Shown here: positions 1 to 6,860 of the stretch, in pieces | Numbering within the stretch: the stretch's first letter is position 1 | Layout of the letters: every line of letters begins with the position of its first letter | NCBI RefSeq assembly: GCF_905371695.1 | Contig: NZ_CAJPMA010000047.1 | Coordinates: forward strand, 1-12,438 | Origin: an uncultured Campylobacter sp. | GTDB lineage: Bacteria > Campylobacterota > Campylobacteria > Campylobacterales > Campylobacteraceae | Direction of reading: 5' to 3' | Length of the DNA stretch: 12,438 nt | Made by a program: the position numbers and the translations under genes | Notes under the pieces: model-generated | Told to the model about the DNA's origin: nothing | The model's input: only the letters and a program-made list of their open reading frames with translations | The model's database searches: none

Positions 1-1
1 T

Positions 2-2773
2 AGCCTATCTTGCGCGCTAGGCGAGCTGCAAAGCGCCCAAAAAGAGCAATCTTTGCTGCGAGATACGATGCTCGCGCTCGTAAACGAACAAAGCCAAAGC
101 GTAAAATATATTTTTGAAAATTTAAACCGAGACGCGGCGTCGCTAAATAAGGCCAGAGCCGAAACTAATAAAGCCGCGCAAGCGCTAATTTCCGGGATCG
201 CCAAAGGCTCGGCGCAAGGCGAACAGCTAATGCAAAGCATCAAAGACATCCGCGCGAACGTAGAAAAATATAATCCTAAGCTAGATGCTTCGTTTTTTAC
301 GTTCTTTGAACGAATAAACGCACTGATGTCGCAAAACTACGCAAATTTCGCCGACAAAAATTTACCCAGCGACGCTAAAATTTTCGCCTTTGCGCTAAGC
401 TCGGTCTACGACGATTTAGCCGAGCTAAATCTCTCCCGCGCTCACGTCGCGCAAACTATCGCGAGCGGCGATACGCTATCAAAAGACGGCGCGCTAAAAT
501 GGCTAAATTTTATTCCTTCGCAGATAAAATTTAATTTACCCGCGCTAGGCGTATTAGGCGAGATTAACGCGCTTAATCAAAGCGAAAAAAGCGCGAAAAT
601 TTCAAACGAACTACGAGCGATGAAGGATAAAATTTCAGCCCTAACGGGTAAAATTTCATACGAAGACATCGTTAAAATCGATGAAATTTCAAAGCAAAAA
701 TTTTTGGTATTTTTAGAAGCGGCGGACATCGCCGAGCGCAAATTTAAACAAATCGTACAAAAAGAGCGGCTAGACGCGGTTACGGCGCTGGTTATTTTAT
801 CGCTGGCGGCTTTATGCCTAATTTACTGCGCGGTAAGAACGTATCTAAATTTCGCCGATTTTTCGCGAGTAAAGGCGAAATTAGCCGCGGCGAAAAACGA
901 AATTTTAAGCGGCGAGGAAAATTTAACGGACGAGGAAATAGTCGAAAATTTAGCCGCGTTTTACCGAAATATAGCCGCTAGAAATAAAAAAATGAGCGCG
1001 TTTGAGAACATTAAAAATACCTATCTCGGCAAACTAGCAGACTCTTACGAGCGAATTTACGCGCAAAACAGGCAAATGCTCGCGCTTTTAAGAGAGAGCT
1101 GCTCTACGCCCGAGCAAATTCGCGCGATAAATATTTTAGACGAAAATAGCGCGTTTTCGTCGCTAAATTACGAAAATATAAAAAACGTCCTGCAAATAGA
1201 AAATAAGGATTTAACGCTAAATTTAAGCGTTTTCAATCCGCAAATTACGTTTCAAAGCGTACTTGAATCAAAAGCCGCTCAGGCCGCGCAAAAGCAAGTA
1301 AACTACGTTACGTTTTTAGACCCGCGGCTTAACCGCAAACTAGAAGGCGACGAGAGCAAAATCCGCGTGATCTTATTTAACGTTATAAACGCCGCTCTAT
1401 CGCAGTGCAATCAATTTTCAAAGCTCGTAGTAGAGATTAAAAGCGCGGCTAATTCATTGCGCCAAGACGCGGCTGGTATTAGCGTAAGCGTGAGAAATAA
1501 CGCAAACGCAATGAGCGAGGCGCGCGTAGCGGCGCTGTTAGATCCCTCGCTTAAATGCGAAGGCGCTAGCGAAAATTTGCAGCTTTACGTAAGTATCGCC
1601 GATATGTATTTAAAGCTTATGGGAAGTAAAATTTCAATTAGCGCCGCTCAGGGCGCCGGAAACGAATTTTCGTTCGTATTAAGGCTGGACGCGAAGGGCG
1701 AGACAGAAAAATTTAGCGTGGACGGCGATGCGTTAGTAGGCTACGTAAACGATACAAGCGCGCAATATAATAGATTTATGAATGCGACGCTAGAAGGGTT
1801 AGGCGTCAGATACGAAACTATTTCAAGCGCCGAAGATACGCGAAAATTTCAAAAATACGCCCTCGTAATAATGCGCGAAAGCAATGATGCTAGCGCGACG
1901 GCTAAAAATCTAGTCTGGATAAAAGATCCACTAACGCCAGCGCGCCTAGCCAGTAAGCTCTCGCAAGAAGCTATCCGCCGTAGCTTGCGAACGATAAGCG
2001 CAAAACCGCAAATTTTAATCTACGACCCGAACGCGGCGGTTTTAGAGATGATAAAATACGCGTTTAGCGGCTTTGACGCGGAACTTACGTGCGCGAGCGG
2101 TTACGAAAAGGCGCTTAGTGAGGCGGCTAGCGAAAAATTCGCCGCTATCTTTGCGGACTCGGGAGCGAGCGAGGATTTGAGCGCGCTAAAACGAAACGCG
2201 CAAAACTCCGCAACGCCGATGATAGCGACGTTTTCAAACACTAGCGGCGAGGCCGCGGACGCGCGGATATTCGCAGAGCGTATCAAAAAGCCGATAAACC
2301 CCAAAATTTTGGGCGAAATTTTGGGCAGATTTATTAAAAATTTCGGCTCTTTCGTTAAAAAAGAGGGCGAGCTAATTAAAAGCCGAGAAATTTTGCTCTG
2401 CAAAAAATCAAGCATCGAAAATAAAATTTTCGAGGGCGCGCTGCTCGAATTTAAGGACTCGTTAACCGTAGCGCAAAGCTTCGGCGAAGCGCTAGACCTG
2501 ATCGGACGAAAACCTTTCGGACTAGCGCTAATAGACGGGGACTGCGAGGGGTTTGAGCTAGGGGCGTTTACCGGCGCGCTAGATAGCGCGAGGGCGGCGT
2601 TTAACGCGGATATTAAGGCTTACGTTTTTAGCGACGAAGCGCTAAATTTCGGGAATAAAAAATACGTCAAAATCCTATCGCCTAGCGTGAGTAAAGCGCA
2701 ACTATCCAAAGTAGTAAAACAGGAGTTCGGTTATAAATCAAGAAGTAGCGCGGCGCAATTAACGGCCCGTTAG
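2..2773 (+). CDS. Degenerate hybrid sensor histidine kinase-like membrane protein (5' partial)
   Basis: The frame is open to the left edge, so the true start lies outside; the TTG at 53 is only an internal codon. 923 residues are visible (numbered from base 2). Residues 1-258 are a mostly helical, probably periplasmic sensor region. A membrane helix spans about 259-280 and a coiled linker follows. A DHp/ATPase-like region covers about 335-570 and recalls BarA/ArcB-type hybrids. The His of the H-box (pattern YLGKLxDSYER) is Asp347. An N-box-like GDESKIRVILFNVINAAL is recognisable near 449-466, but the DxGxG (G1) and GLGL (G2) motifs are lost. Three receiver-like domains follow, about 577-655, 668-785 and 795-915. 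The second keeps Asp719 and a Lys763-Pro764 pair; the third keeps Asp845 but lacks the acidic pair. The visible protein has only one His, in the sensor part. The likely role is an inactive scaffold or allosteric partner rather than a kinase. The family call is by pattern; the partner is unknown. Confidence 0.8.
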   Translation, partial: SLSCALGELQSAQKEQSLLRDTMLALVNEQSQSVKYIFENLNRDAASLNKARAETNKAAQALISGIAKGSAQGEQLMQSIKDIRANVEKYNPKLDASFFTFFERINALMSQNYANFADKNLPSDAKIFAFALSSVYDDLAELNLSRAHVAQTIASGDTLSKDGALKWLNFIPSQIKFNLPALGVLGEINALNQSEKSAKISNELRAMKDKISALTGKISYEDIVKIDEISKQKFLVFLEAADIAERKFKQIVQKERLDAVTALVILSLAALCLIYCAVRTYLNFADFSRVKAKLAAAKNEILSGEENLTDEEIVENLAAFYRNIAARNKKMSAFENIKNTYLGKLADSYERIYAQNRQMLALLRESCSTPEQIRAINILDENSAFSSLNYENIKNVLQIENKDLTLNLSVFNPQITFQSVLESKAAQAAQKQVNYVTFLDPRLNRKLEGDESKIRVILFNVINAALSQCNQFSKLVVEIKSAANSLRQDAAGISVSVRNNANAMSEARVAALLDPSLKCEGASENLQLYVSIADMYLKLMGSKISISAAQGAGNEFSFVLRLDAKGETEKFSVDGDALVGYVNDTSAQYNRFMNATLEGLGVRYETISSAEDTRKFQKYALVIMRESNDASATAKNLVWIKDPLTPARLASKLSQEAIRRSLRTISAKPQILIYDPNAAVLEMIKYAFSGFDAELTCASGYEKALSEAASEKFAAIFADSGASEDLSALKRNAQNSATPMIATFSNTSGEAADARIFAERIKKPINPKILGEILGRFIKNFGSFVKKEGELIKSREILLCKKSSIENKIFEGALLEFKDSLTVAQSFGEALDLIGRKPFGLALIDGDCEGFELGAFTGALDSARAAFNADIKAYVFSDEALNFGNKKYVKILSPSVSKAQLSKVVKQEFGYKSRSSAAQLTAR

Positions 2774-2901
2774 GCAAATATCTTTAAACTCACACGCTCT
2801 TTTAAAATTTCCGCCGTGATCTAAAAACAATCGCTTATCTTTTTATATTTAAATTTCGGCAAATTTTCGGATAAAAATTTACCGACGCAGGCGCGCCCTT
2901 T

Positions 2902-2918
2902 TAAAAGCGAAATTTCGC
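2902..2918 (-). terminator. Weak terminator-like palindrome downstream of dnaJ
   Basis: The perfect palindrome GCGAAATTTCGC (2907-2918) is followed on the minus strand by TTTT. It lies about 55 bases beyond the dnaJ stop. The stem is short and AT-rich in the centre, so it would be a poor intrinsic terminator by itself. It is the only candidate I see in the convergent spacer between dnaJ and the upstream plus-strand gene. That spacer (2774-2973) otherwise shows no convincing gene. Confidence 0.2.
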
Positions 2919-2973
2919 GATGCCCGCAAATAAACCCTAAAATTTCGCCGAATGCGCAAACCGAAAGCAAAAT

Positions 2974-4077
2974 CTACTTAAACCAGCTTTTTATTTTATC
3001 AAATACGCTCTCGTCGGTATTTACGCTCTTGCCGCTTTGTATACCGAAGCTCTCTTGAAGCTTAGTTAAAAGCTCTCTTTGTTCGTCCGTTAATCCCGTA
3101 GGCGACTGAATTGAAATTTGCACGATTAGCCTACCGATCCGGCTTGAATTTACGACTTTTACGCCTTCGTTATCAAAGACGAATTGCTGCTTATCCTTCG
3201 CGCCTACCGGTAATTTTAGCTGCGTTTTGCCCCGAAGCGTAGGCACTTCTATGCTTTCGCCCAAAGCCGCTTGCGTGAAAAATACCGGAATTTCGATATA
3301 CACGTCCTCGTTGCGACGCACGAAATGCTCGTCATCTTTTACGTCTATACTTACGTAAAGATCGCCCGCATCGCCGTTTGCGCCTATGTTGCCCTTGCCG
3401 CTAACGCGCATCCTCATACCGCTGTCGACGCCTTCCGGGATCGTGATTTTTAGCGTTTGAGCTTCCTCTTTGTAGCTTGCGCCGCCGCATTTTGGGCATT
3501 TATCTTTTATCGTTTCGCCGGTGCCGCCGCAGTAAGGACACTCTTGCACGAAGCTCATAAATCCTCTGCTTTGCGCGATCCTGCCTTTGCCGCCGCAATG
3601 CTTACACGCATGGGTTTTACCGTCTTTGCTGCCGGTGCCTTTGCACTCGTCGCACGGCACTTTTCGCGAGTATTTTATCTCTTTTTCGCATCCGAAAATC
3701 GCTTCGTTAAACTCTATTCTAATCGGAATTTCAAAGTCTATCGGATACTTTTCGCCGCCGCGTTTGCGTGAACGCGATTCGCCGCCGCCGAAAAAGGAGT
3801 TAAAAATGTCCGAAATATCAAAATCCGCGCTAAACCCGCCGAATCCGCCTTGTCCGTTTAGCCCCTCTTTGCCGTATCGGTCGTAAATTTGACGCTTATT
3901 ATCGTCGCTTAAAACCTGATACGCTTCGTTTACGAGTTTAAATTTATCTTCCGCGTCTTTATCTCCGGCGTTTCTATCGGGATGATATTTTAAGGCGAGT
4001 TTTCGGTACGCTTTTTTAATTTCCTCGCCGCTTGCGTTCTTTGAAATTTCTAACACTTCGTAGTAATCTACTTCCAC
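2974..4077 (-). CDS. dnaJ: Chaperone protein DnaJ (Hsp40, class I)
   Basis: Cytosolic J-protein that delivers unfolded clients to DnaK and stimulates its ATPase through the J domain. The 367 residues carry the full class I order. The J domain is residues 1-66, with HPD at 32-34. A Gly/Phe-rich linker follows at about 73-108. The zinc-binding region is about 142-200 with four Cys pairs: C142/C145, C158/C161, C180/C183 and C194/C197. The last repeat reads CPKCGGAS, so its final Gly is replaced. Two C-terminal beta-barrel domains and a short dimerisation tail complete the protein. The start is GTG, preceded by AGGA at a suitable distance. No ATG fits better, and the N-terminus (MEVDYYEVLEI) matches the family. 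It stands alone: dnaK, grpE and hrcA are not in the window, and no CIRCE-type inverted repeat is visible upstream. It diverges from racR, the same arrangement I recall for Cj1260c/Cj1261 in C. jejuni. Confidence 0.97.
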   Translation of the reverse strand: MEVDYYEVLEISKNASGEEIKKAYRKLALKYHPDRNAGDKDAEDKFKLVNEAYQVLSDDNKRQIYDRYGKEGLNGQGGFGGFSADFDISDIFNSFFGGGESRSRKRGGEKYPIDFEIPIRIEFNEAIFGCEKEIKYSRKVPCDECKGTGSKDGKTHACKHCGGKGRIAQSRGFMSFVQECPYCGGTGETIKDKCPKCGGASYKEEAQTLKITIPEGVDSGMRMRVSGKGNIGANGDAGDLYVSIDVKDDEHFVRRNEDVYIEIPVFFTQAALGESIEVPTLRGKTQLKLPVGAKDKQQFVFDNEGVKVVNSSRIGRLIVQISIQSPTGLTDEQRELLTKLQESFGIQSGKSVNTDESVFDKIKSWFK

Positions 4078-4111
4078 GATCGTTCCTAATTAAGCTTATT
4101 TTAAATCCGCG

Positions 4112-4117
4112 ATTTTA
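4112..4117 (-). promoter_or_regulatory. Candidate dnaJ promoter -10 element
   Basis: On the minus strand this reads TAAAAT and lies 34 bases before the GTG start of dnaJ, giving a leader of about 28 bases. Upstream sequence is T/A-rich but offers no clear -35 hexamer, which is usual for the Campylobacter sigma-70 class. The arms of an inverted repeat, CCTAA at 4118-4122 and TTAGG at 4136-4140, abut it upstream and could be an operator. Placement is an inference. Confidence 0.4.
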
Positions 4118-4153
4118 CCTAACATTTTCTAAAATTTAGGCAAAAATTTAATA

Positions 4154-4167
4154 TTTTTGCGTATAAT
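4154..4167 (+). promoter_or_regulatory. racRS-recR promoter (T-run plus TATAAT)
   Basis: A perfect TATAAT at 4162-4167 follows a T-run ending in TTTTTG, which matches the Campylobacter sigma-70 pattern of an extended -10 without a strict -35. Transcription would begin near 4174, giving a leader of about 25 bases before the racR ATG. Because this element falls inside a possible longer reading frame that begins at a TTG at 4157, it argues that the longer start is wrong. Confidence 0.7.
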
Positions 4168-4183
4168 CGCTCAAATTTTAAAC

Positions 4184-4191
4184 GAGAAAGG
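4184..4191 (+). promoter_or_regulatory. racR: Ribosome binding site fixing the racR start
   Basis: The purine-rich GAGAAAGG lies seven bases before the ATG at 4199. It decides between this ATG and a TTG 14 codons further upstream, which has no Shine-Dalgarno sequence and overlaps the promoter. Confidence 0.75.
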
Positions 4192-4198
4192 CGCAAAG

Positions 4199-4870
4199 AT
4201 GATTAACGTTTTAATGATCGAAGACGATGCGGAATTCGCGCAGATACTATCCGAATACCTTGATAATTTCAATATAAAAGTAACGAATTTCGAAGACCCT
4301 TATTTAGGATTAAGCGCGGGCGTTAAAAATTTCGATTTACTTATTTTAGACCTTACGCTTCCCGGTATCGACGGGCTAGAAGTCTGCAAAGAAATCCGCA
4401 GTAAATACGACATTCCTATCATCATTAGCTCCGCTCGCAGCGATATTAGCGACAAAGTCGTAGGATTACAGCTAGGCGCGGACGATTACCTGCCTAAGCC
4501 TTACGATCCCAAAGAAATGTACGCGCGCATAATGAGCCTAATCCGCCGCTATAAAAAAAGCAGCGAAACACAAGAAGAGGTCGTAGACAGCGCGTTTAGA
4601 ATAGACGATAAGCGCCACGAAATTTACTTTAATAACGAGACTTTAACGCTAACGCCGGCCGAATACGAAATTTTAACCTATTTAATCAAGCAACACAGCT
4701 TCTCCGTATCCAGGGAACAGCTGGTTTATAACTGCAAAAGTTTAAAGGATAAGGACTCAAAGAGTTTAGACGTTATCATCGGACGCCTTCGCACGAAGAT
4801 AGGCGATAGCTCCAAAGCGCCTAAACATATATTTTCGGTTAGAGGAATAGGTTATAAACTCATCGGATGA
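4199..4870 (+). CDS. racR: OmpR/PhoB-family response regulator RacR
   Basis: Cytosolic DNA-binding response regulator of 223 residues, partner of the kinase encoded next door. The receiver domain is residues 1-118. It has the acidic pocket E8/D9/D10, phosphoacceptor D51 (motif LLILDLTLPGIDG), the switch Ser78 (PIIISSA) and invariant K100-P101. A winged-helix effector domain follows at about 130-223, ending in the typical RGIGYKL hairpin. The ATG is chosen because it has a good RBS, because MINVLMIEDD is the standard family beginning, and because the promoter lies just upstream. The stop overlaps the racS start by four bases (ATGA). In C. jejuni, RacRS is reported to affect growth temperature range, colonisation and fumarate/nitrate metabolism under low oxygen; that is known for the homologue, not shown here. 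The symbol rests on sequence resemblance plus the dnaJ-racR-racS-recR order. Confidence 0.9.
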   Translation: MINVLMIEDDAEFAQILSEYLDNFNIKVTNFEDPYLGLSAGVKNFDLLILDLTLPGIDGLEVCKEIRSKYDIPIIISSARSDISDKVVGLQLGADDYLPKPYDPKEMYARIMSLIRRYKKSSETQEEVVDSAFRIDDKRHEIYFNNETLTLTPAEYEILTYLIKQHSFSVSREQLVYNCKSLKDKDSKSLDVIIGRLRTKIGDSSKAPKHIFSVRGIGYKLIG

Positions 4871-6123
4871 AGCATTCGATCGCTACCAAGACGACGGCGA
4901 TATTCGCCATCGCTTTTTCGTTAATGTGCGCGCTGTTTTTTACGTTTGCGAATTTGCAGCTAGAAACGGCGCTCGAAAAGCTCCGCGATAAGCATATAAG
5001 CGCGATAAATTATCTTTTAGCGCTTTACGAGCGGGCTAATCCCCCGCAAGATTTAAGCGTTTATTTTAAAAATTTCGGACTTGAATACGTAGGCAATAAA
5101 AATTTGGCCACCGCCGTAGCCAAAAACGGCGAAAGCGTATACGACAAGCGCACTCCGCTAGGCGAGGTGCGGTCGATGAAATACAAAAACGATCTTTACT
5201 TGCTCATTAAAAATCCATCCTTTCAGCTGCTATTAGAAAGTAACGACGCAAGACACGTAAACGACCCGCTTTGGATCGGCTTTATCGTGATTTGCGCGCT
5301 TTTAGCCTCGCTTTACGTCTCGATGATTAGAAGCCTATTGCCGCTTAGAAAGCTAAGCCGCGATATTAGAAAATTCGCTGCGGGAAATATGGACAGCTCG
5401 TCTTACCAAATAGCCAGCATAAAAGGGCAAGACGAAATAAGCCAGGTAGCGATGGAATTTAACAACGCCGTAGGCAAAATTCGCGACCTCATCCGCTCGC
5501 GCCAGCTATTTTTGCGCGCGATAATGCACGAGCTAAAAACGCCCATCGGCAAGGGCAGAATCGTGTCTGAAATGATACCAAACGACACGCAAAAAATGCG
5601 TCTAATTAACGTTTTTGAGCGGTTAGAAATGCTAATTGCCGAATTTAGCAAGGTCGAGCAACTGTTGTCTAAAAGCTATTCGCTTGATTATCAAGAATGC
5701 CATTTTTCGCTGATTTTAGAACAGGTGCAAGACATGCTTATGTTAGATCGCTTCGACGAGCGCGTAAACGTGCAGATTAAAGACGACGTGCTCGTACGCG
5801 TGGATTTCCAGCTTTTTAGCCTTGCGATCAAAAACCTAATCGATAACGCTCTAAAATACGCCGACGATAAAAAAGCCGCGCTTATATGCGACGCGGACGG
5901 CATTACTGTTAAAAATTTGGGCAAAAAGCTCACCCATCCGATCTCGCATTATATGCAAGCCTTCGTTCGCGGCGACAAGACTAACGCCAGCAGCGGCATG
6001 GGACTTGGACTTTACATTATAGAGCAAATCTGTCAGATGCATAAATTCGGACTCGCATACGACTATAAGGACGGCTATCACTGCTTTAAAGTCGTCCTAA
6101 ATCCCGCGGAAAACGCCAAATGA
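4867..6123 (+). CDS. racS: Sensor histidine kinase RacS
   Basis: Inner-membrane kinase of 418 residues that should phosphorylate RacR. Membrane helix 1 is about residues 8-28. A periplasmic sensor of roughly 105 residues follows, then membrane helix 2 at about 135-153, then a HAMP linker to about 210. The phosphoacceptor is His221 in LFLRAIMHELKTPIGKGR. The ATPase domain shows the N-box NLIDNALKYA (323-332) and a G2 motif SSGMGLGLYII (375-385). The G1 box reads VKNLGKK rather than DxGxG. This is a variant I associate with several epsilonproteobacterial kinases and it need not mean inactivity. The ATG sits in the ATGA overlap with the racR stop, and the gene's own stop overlaps the recR start in the same way. 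Translation of the three genes is therefore probably coupled. The signal it senses cannot be read from the sequence. Confidence 0.9.
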   Translation: MKHSIATKTTAIFAIAFSLMCALFFTFANLQLETALEKLRDKHISAINYLLALYERANPPQDLSVYFKNFGLEYVGNKNLATAVAKNGESVYDKRTPLGEVRSMKYKNDLYLLIKNPSFQLLLESNDARHVNDPLWIGFIVICALLASLYVSMIRSLLPLRKLSRDIRKFAAGNMDSSSYQIASIKGQDEISQVAMEFNNAVGKIRDLIRSRQLFLRAIMHELKTPIGKGRIVSEMIPNDTQKMRLINVFERLEMLIAEFSKVEQLLSKSYSLDYQECHFSLILEQVQDMLMLDRFDERVNVQIKDDVLVRVDFQLFSLAIKNLIDNALKYADDKKAALICDADGITVKNLGKKLTHPISHYMQAFVRGDKTNASSGMGLGLYIIEQICQMHKFGLAYDYKDGYHCFKVVLNPAENAK

Positions 6124-6689
6124 AAGGGCTTGAAAAATTTAACGAGCTGACGCAGGCGTTTAGCAAGTTACCTGGCGTCGGGAAAAAGTCCGCGGCCAGG
6201 TTCGCTTATTTCGTCAGCCTGCAAGATACCTTCGGCGGGCTAAAACTTGCCCAATGTATCGAGGACGCCGTAAGATTTATCAGGCGATGCGAGCGATGCG
6301 GCGGACTTAGTGAGAACGAAATTTGCGACATTTGCGCCGACGCTAGCCGAGATAAAAGCAAAATTTTGATCGTAGAAATGCCAAAAGATATTTTAGTTTT
6401 CGAGCAAAACGGCATTTACGACGGACTTTACTTCGTGCTAGAAAATATCGACGAAAGCGCGGTAAATAGGCTACGCGAGACCATCTTGCAAAACGGCGCG
6501 ACGGAGGCGATTTTCGCTTTTACGCCCGGGCTTAACTCCGATGCGCTGATGCTTTTTATCGAAGATAAAATTAAGATCGAAGGGTTAAAATTTAGCAAGA
6601 TCGCGCAAGGCGTACCTACCGGCGTAAGTCTGGAAAATATCGATATGCTCTCGCTTTTAAAAGCGCTCGAAAGCAGGACGAAGGCGTAA
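6120..6689 (+). CDS. recR: Recombination protein RecR
   Basis: Recombination mediator that, in the RecFOR pathway, forms a ring clamp and helps load RecA on gapped single-stranded DNA. At 189 residues it is slightly short of the roughly 200 typical of other bacteria. A helix-hairpin-helix segment lies at about 10-27 (SKLPGVGKKSAARFA). A four-Cys zinc finger follows (C57, C60, C69, C72). The Toprim domain starts near 81 with ILIVEMPKDIL, where Glu86 is the conserved acid, and a GVPTGVSLEN segment marks the C-terminal Walker-B-like region. The start codon lies in an ATGA overlap with racS and there is no separate promoter, so expression should follow racRS. The same neighbour order is recalled from C. 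jejuni (Cj1261-Cj1263). It ends the operon and is convergent with tag. Confidence 0.95.
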   Translation: MKGLEKFNELTQAFSKLPGVGKKSAARFAYFVSLQDTFGGLKLAQCIEDAVRFIRRCERCGGLSENEICDICADASRDKSKILIVEMPKDILVFEQNGIYDGLYFVLENIDESAVNRLRETILQNGATEAIFAFTPGLNSDALMLFIEDKIKIEGLKFSKIAQGVPTGVSLENIDMLSLLKALESRTKA

Positions 6690-6800
6690 ATTTCTAAGGT
6701 GCGCCTAGCTAAAATAGCCGCCGAAATTTATCGCTTTTAATCGCCGCTCAAACCCGGTTGTTCGCATTGACCGCGCCGACGCGAAATTTTAGCGCAGATG

Positions 6801-6812
6801 GACCGCGCGGTC
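6801..6812. repeat. Perfect GC-rich palindrome in the recR-tag spacer
   Basis: GACCGCGCGGTC is a perfect 12-base palindrome between the convergent recR and tag genes. No T-run follows closely on either strand, so it is a poor intrinsic terminator. The rest of this 171-base spacer shows no gene I can support. Confidence 0.45.
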
Positions 6813-6823
6813 GTTAAACCGAA

Positions 6824-6839
6824 ATTTTAATATTAAAAT
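6824..6839. repeat. Perfect AT-rich palindrome in the recR-tag spacer
   Basis: ATTTTAATATTAAAAT is a perfect 16-base palindrome lying 21 bases beyond the tag stop. It could form a weak bidirectional hairpin at the end of two convergent transcripts, or be a protein site. An A/T-only palindrome can also arise by chance. Confidence 0.4.
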
Positions 6840-6860
6840 GCAAAAGGCGGCGTGCGTAAT

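Noticed and set aside
53..55. TTG as the start of the histidine kinase-like gene.
   Set aside because: The frame is open to the window edge with protein-like sequence before it, and a hybrid sensor of this type needs a first membrane helix that is not visible here.
2821..2973. A reading frame of about 50 codons continuing on the minus strand directly after the dnaJ TAG stop, possibly a small gene or a read-through extension.
   Set aside because: It has no ribosome binding site. It resembles the AT-word-rich filler seen in other spacers and includes the palindrome that may end dnaJ. DnaJ already has its full family length at the TAG.
3457..3886. Plus-strand frames of about 100 codons inside dnaJ.
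   Set aside because: They lie opposite the well-conserved DnaJ sequence, lack recognisable motifs and reflect its GC-rich codon pattern.
4078..4130. A CIRCE-type heat-shock operator upstream of dnaJ.
   Set aside because: No TTAGCACTC-N9-GAGTGCTAA repeat or close variant is present; only a short CCTAA/TTAGG pair is seen.
4157..4198. A longer RacR starting at a TTG 14 codons upstream of the ATG.
   Set aside because: The extension overlaps the TATAAT promoter, has no Shine-Dalgarno, and is not part of the family N-terminus, which starts at the ATG.
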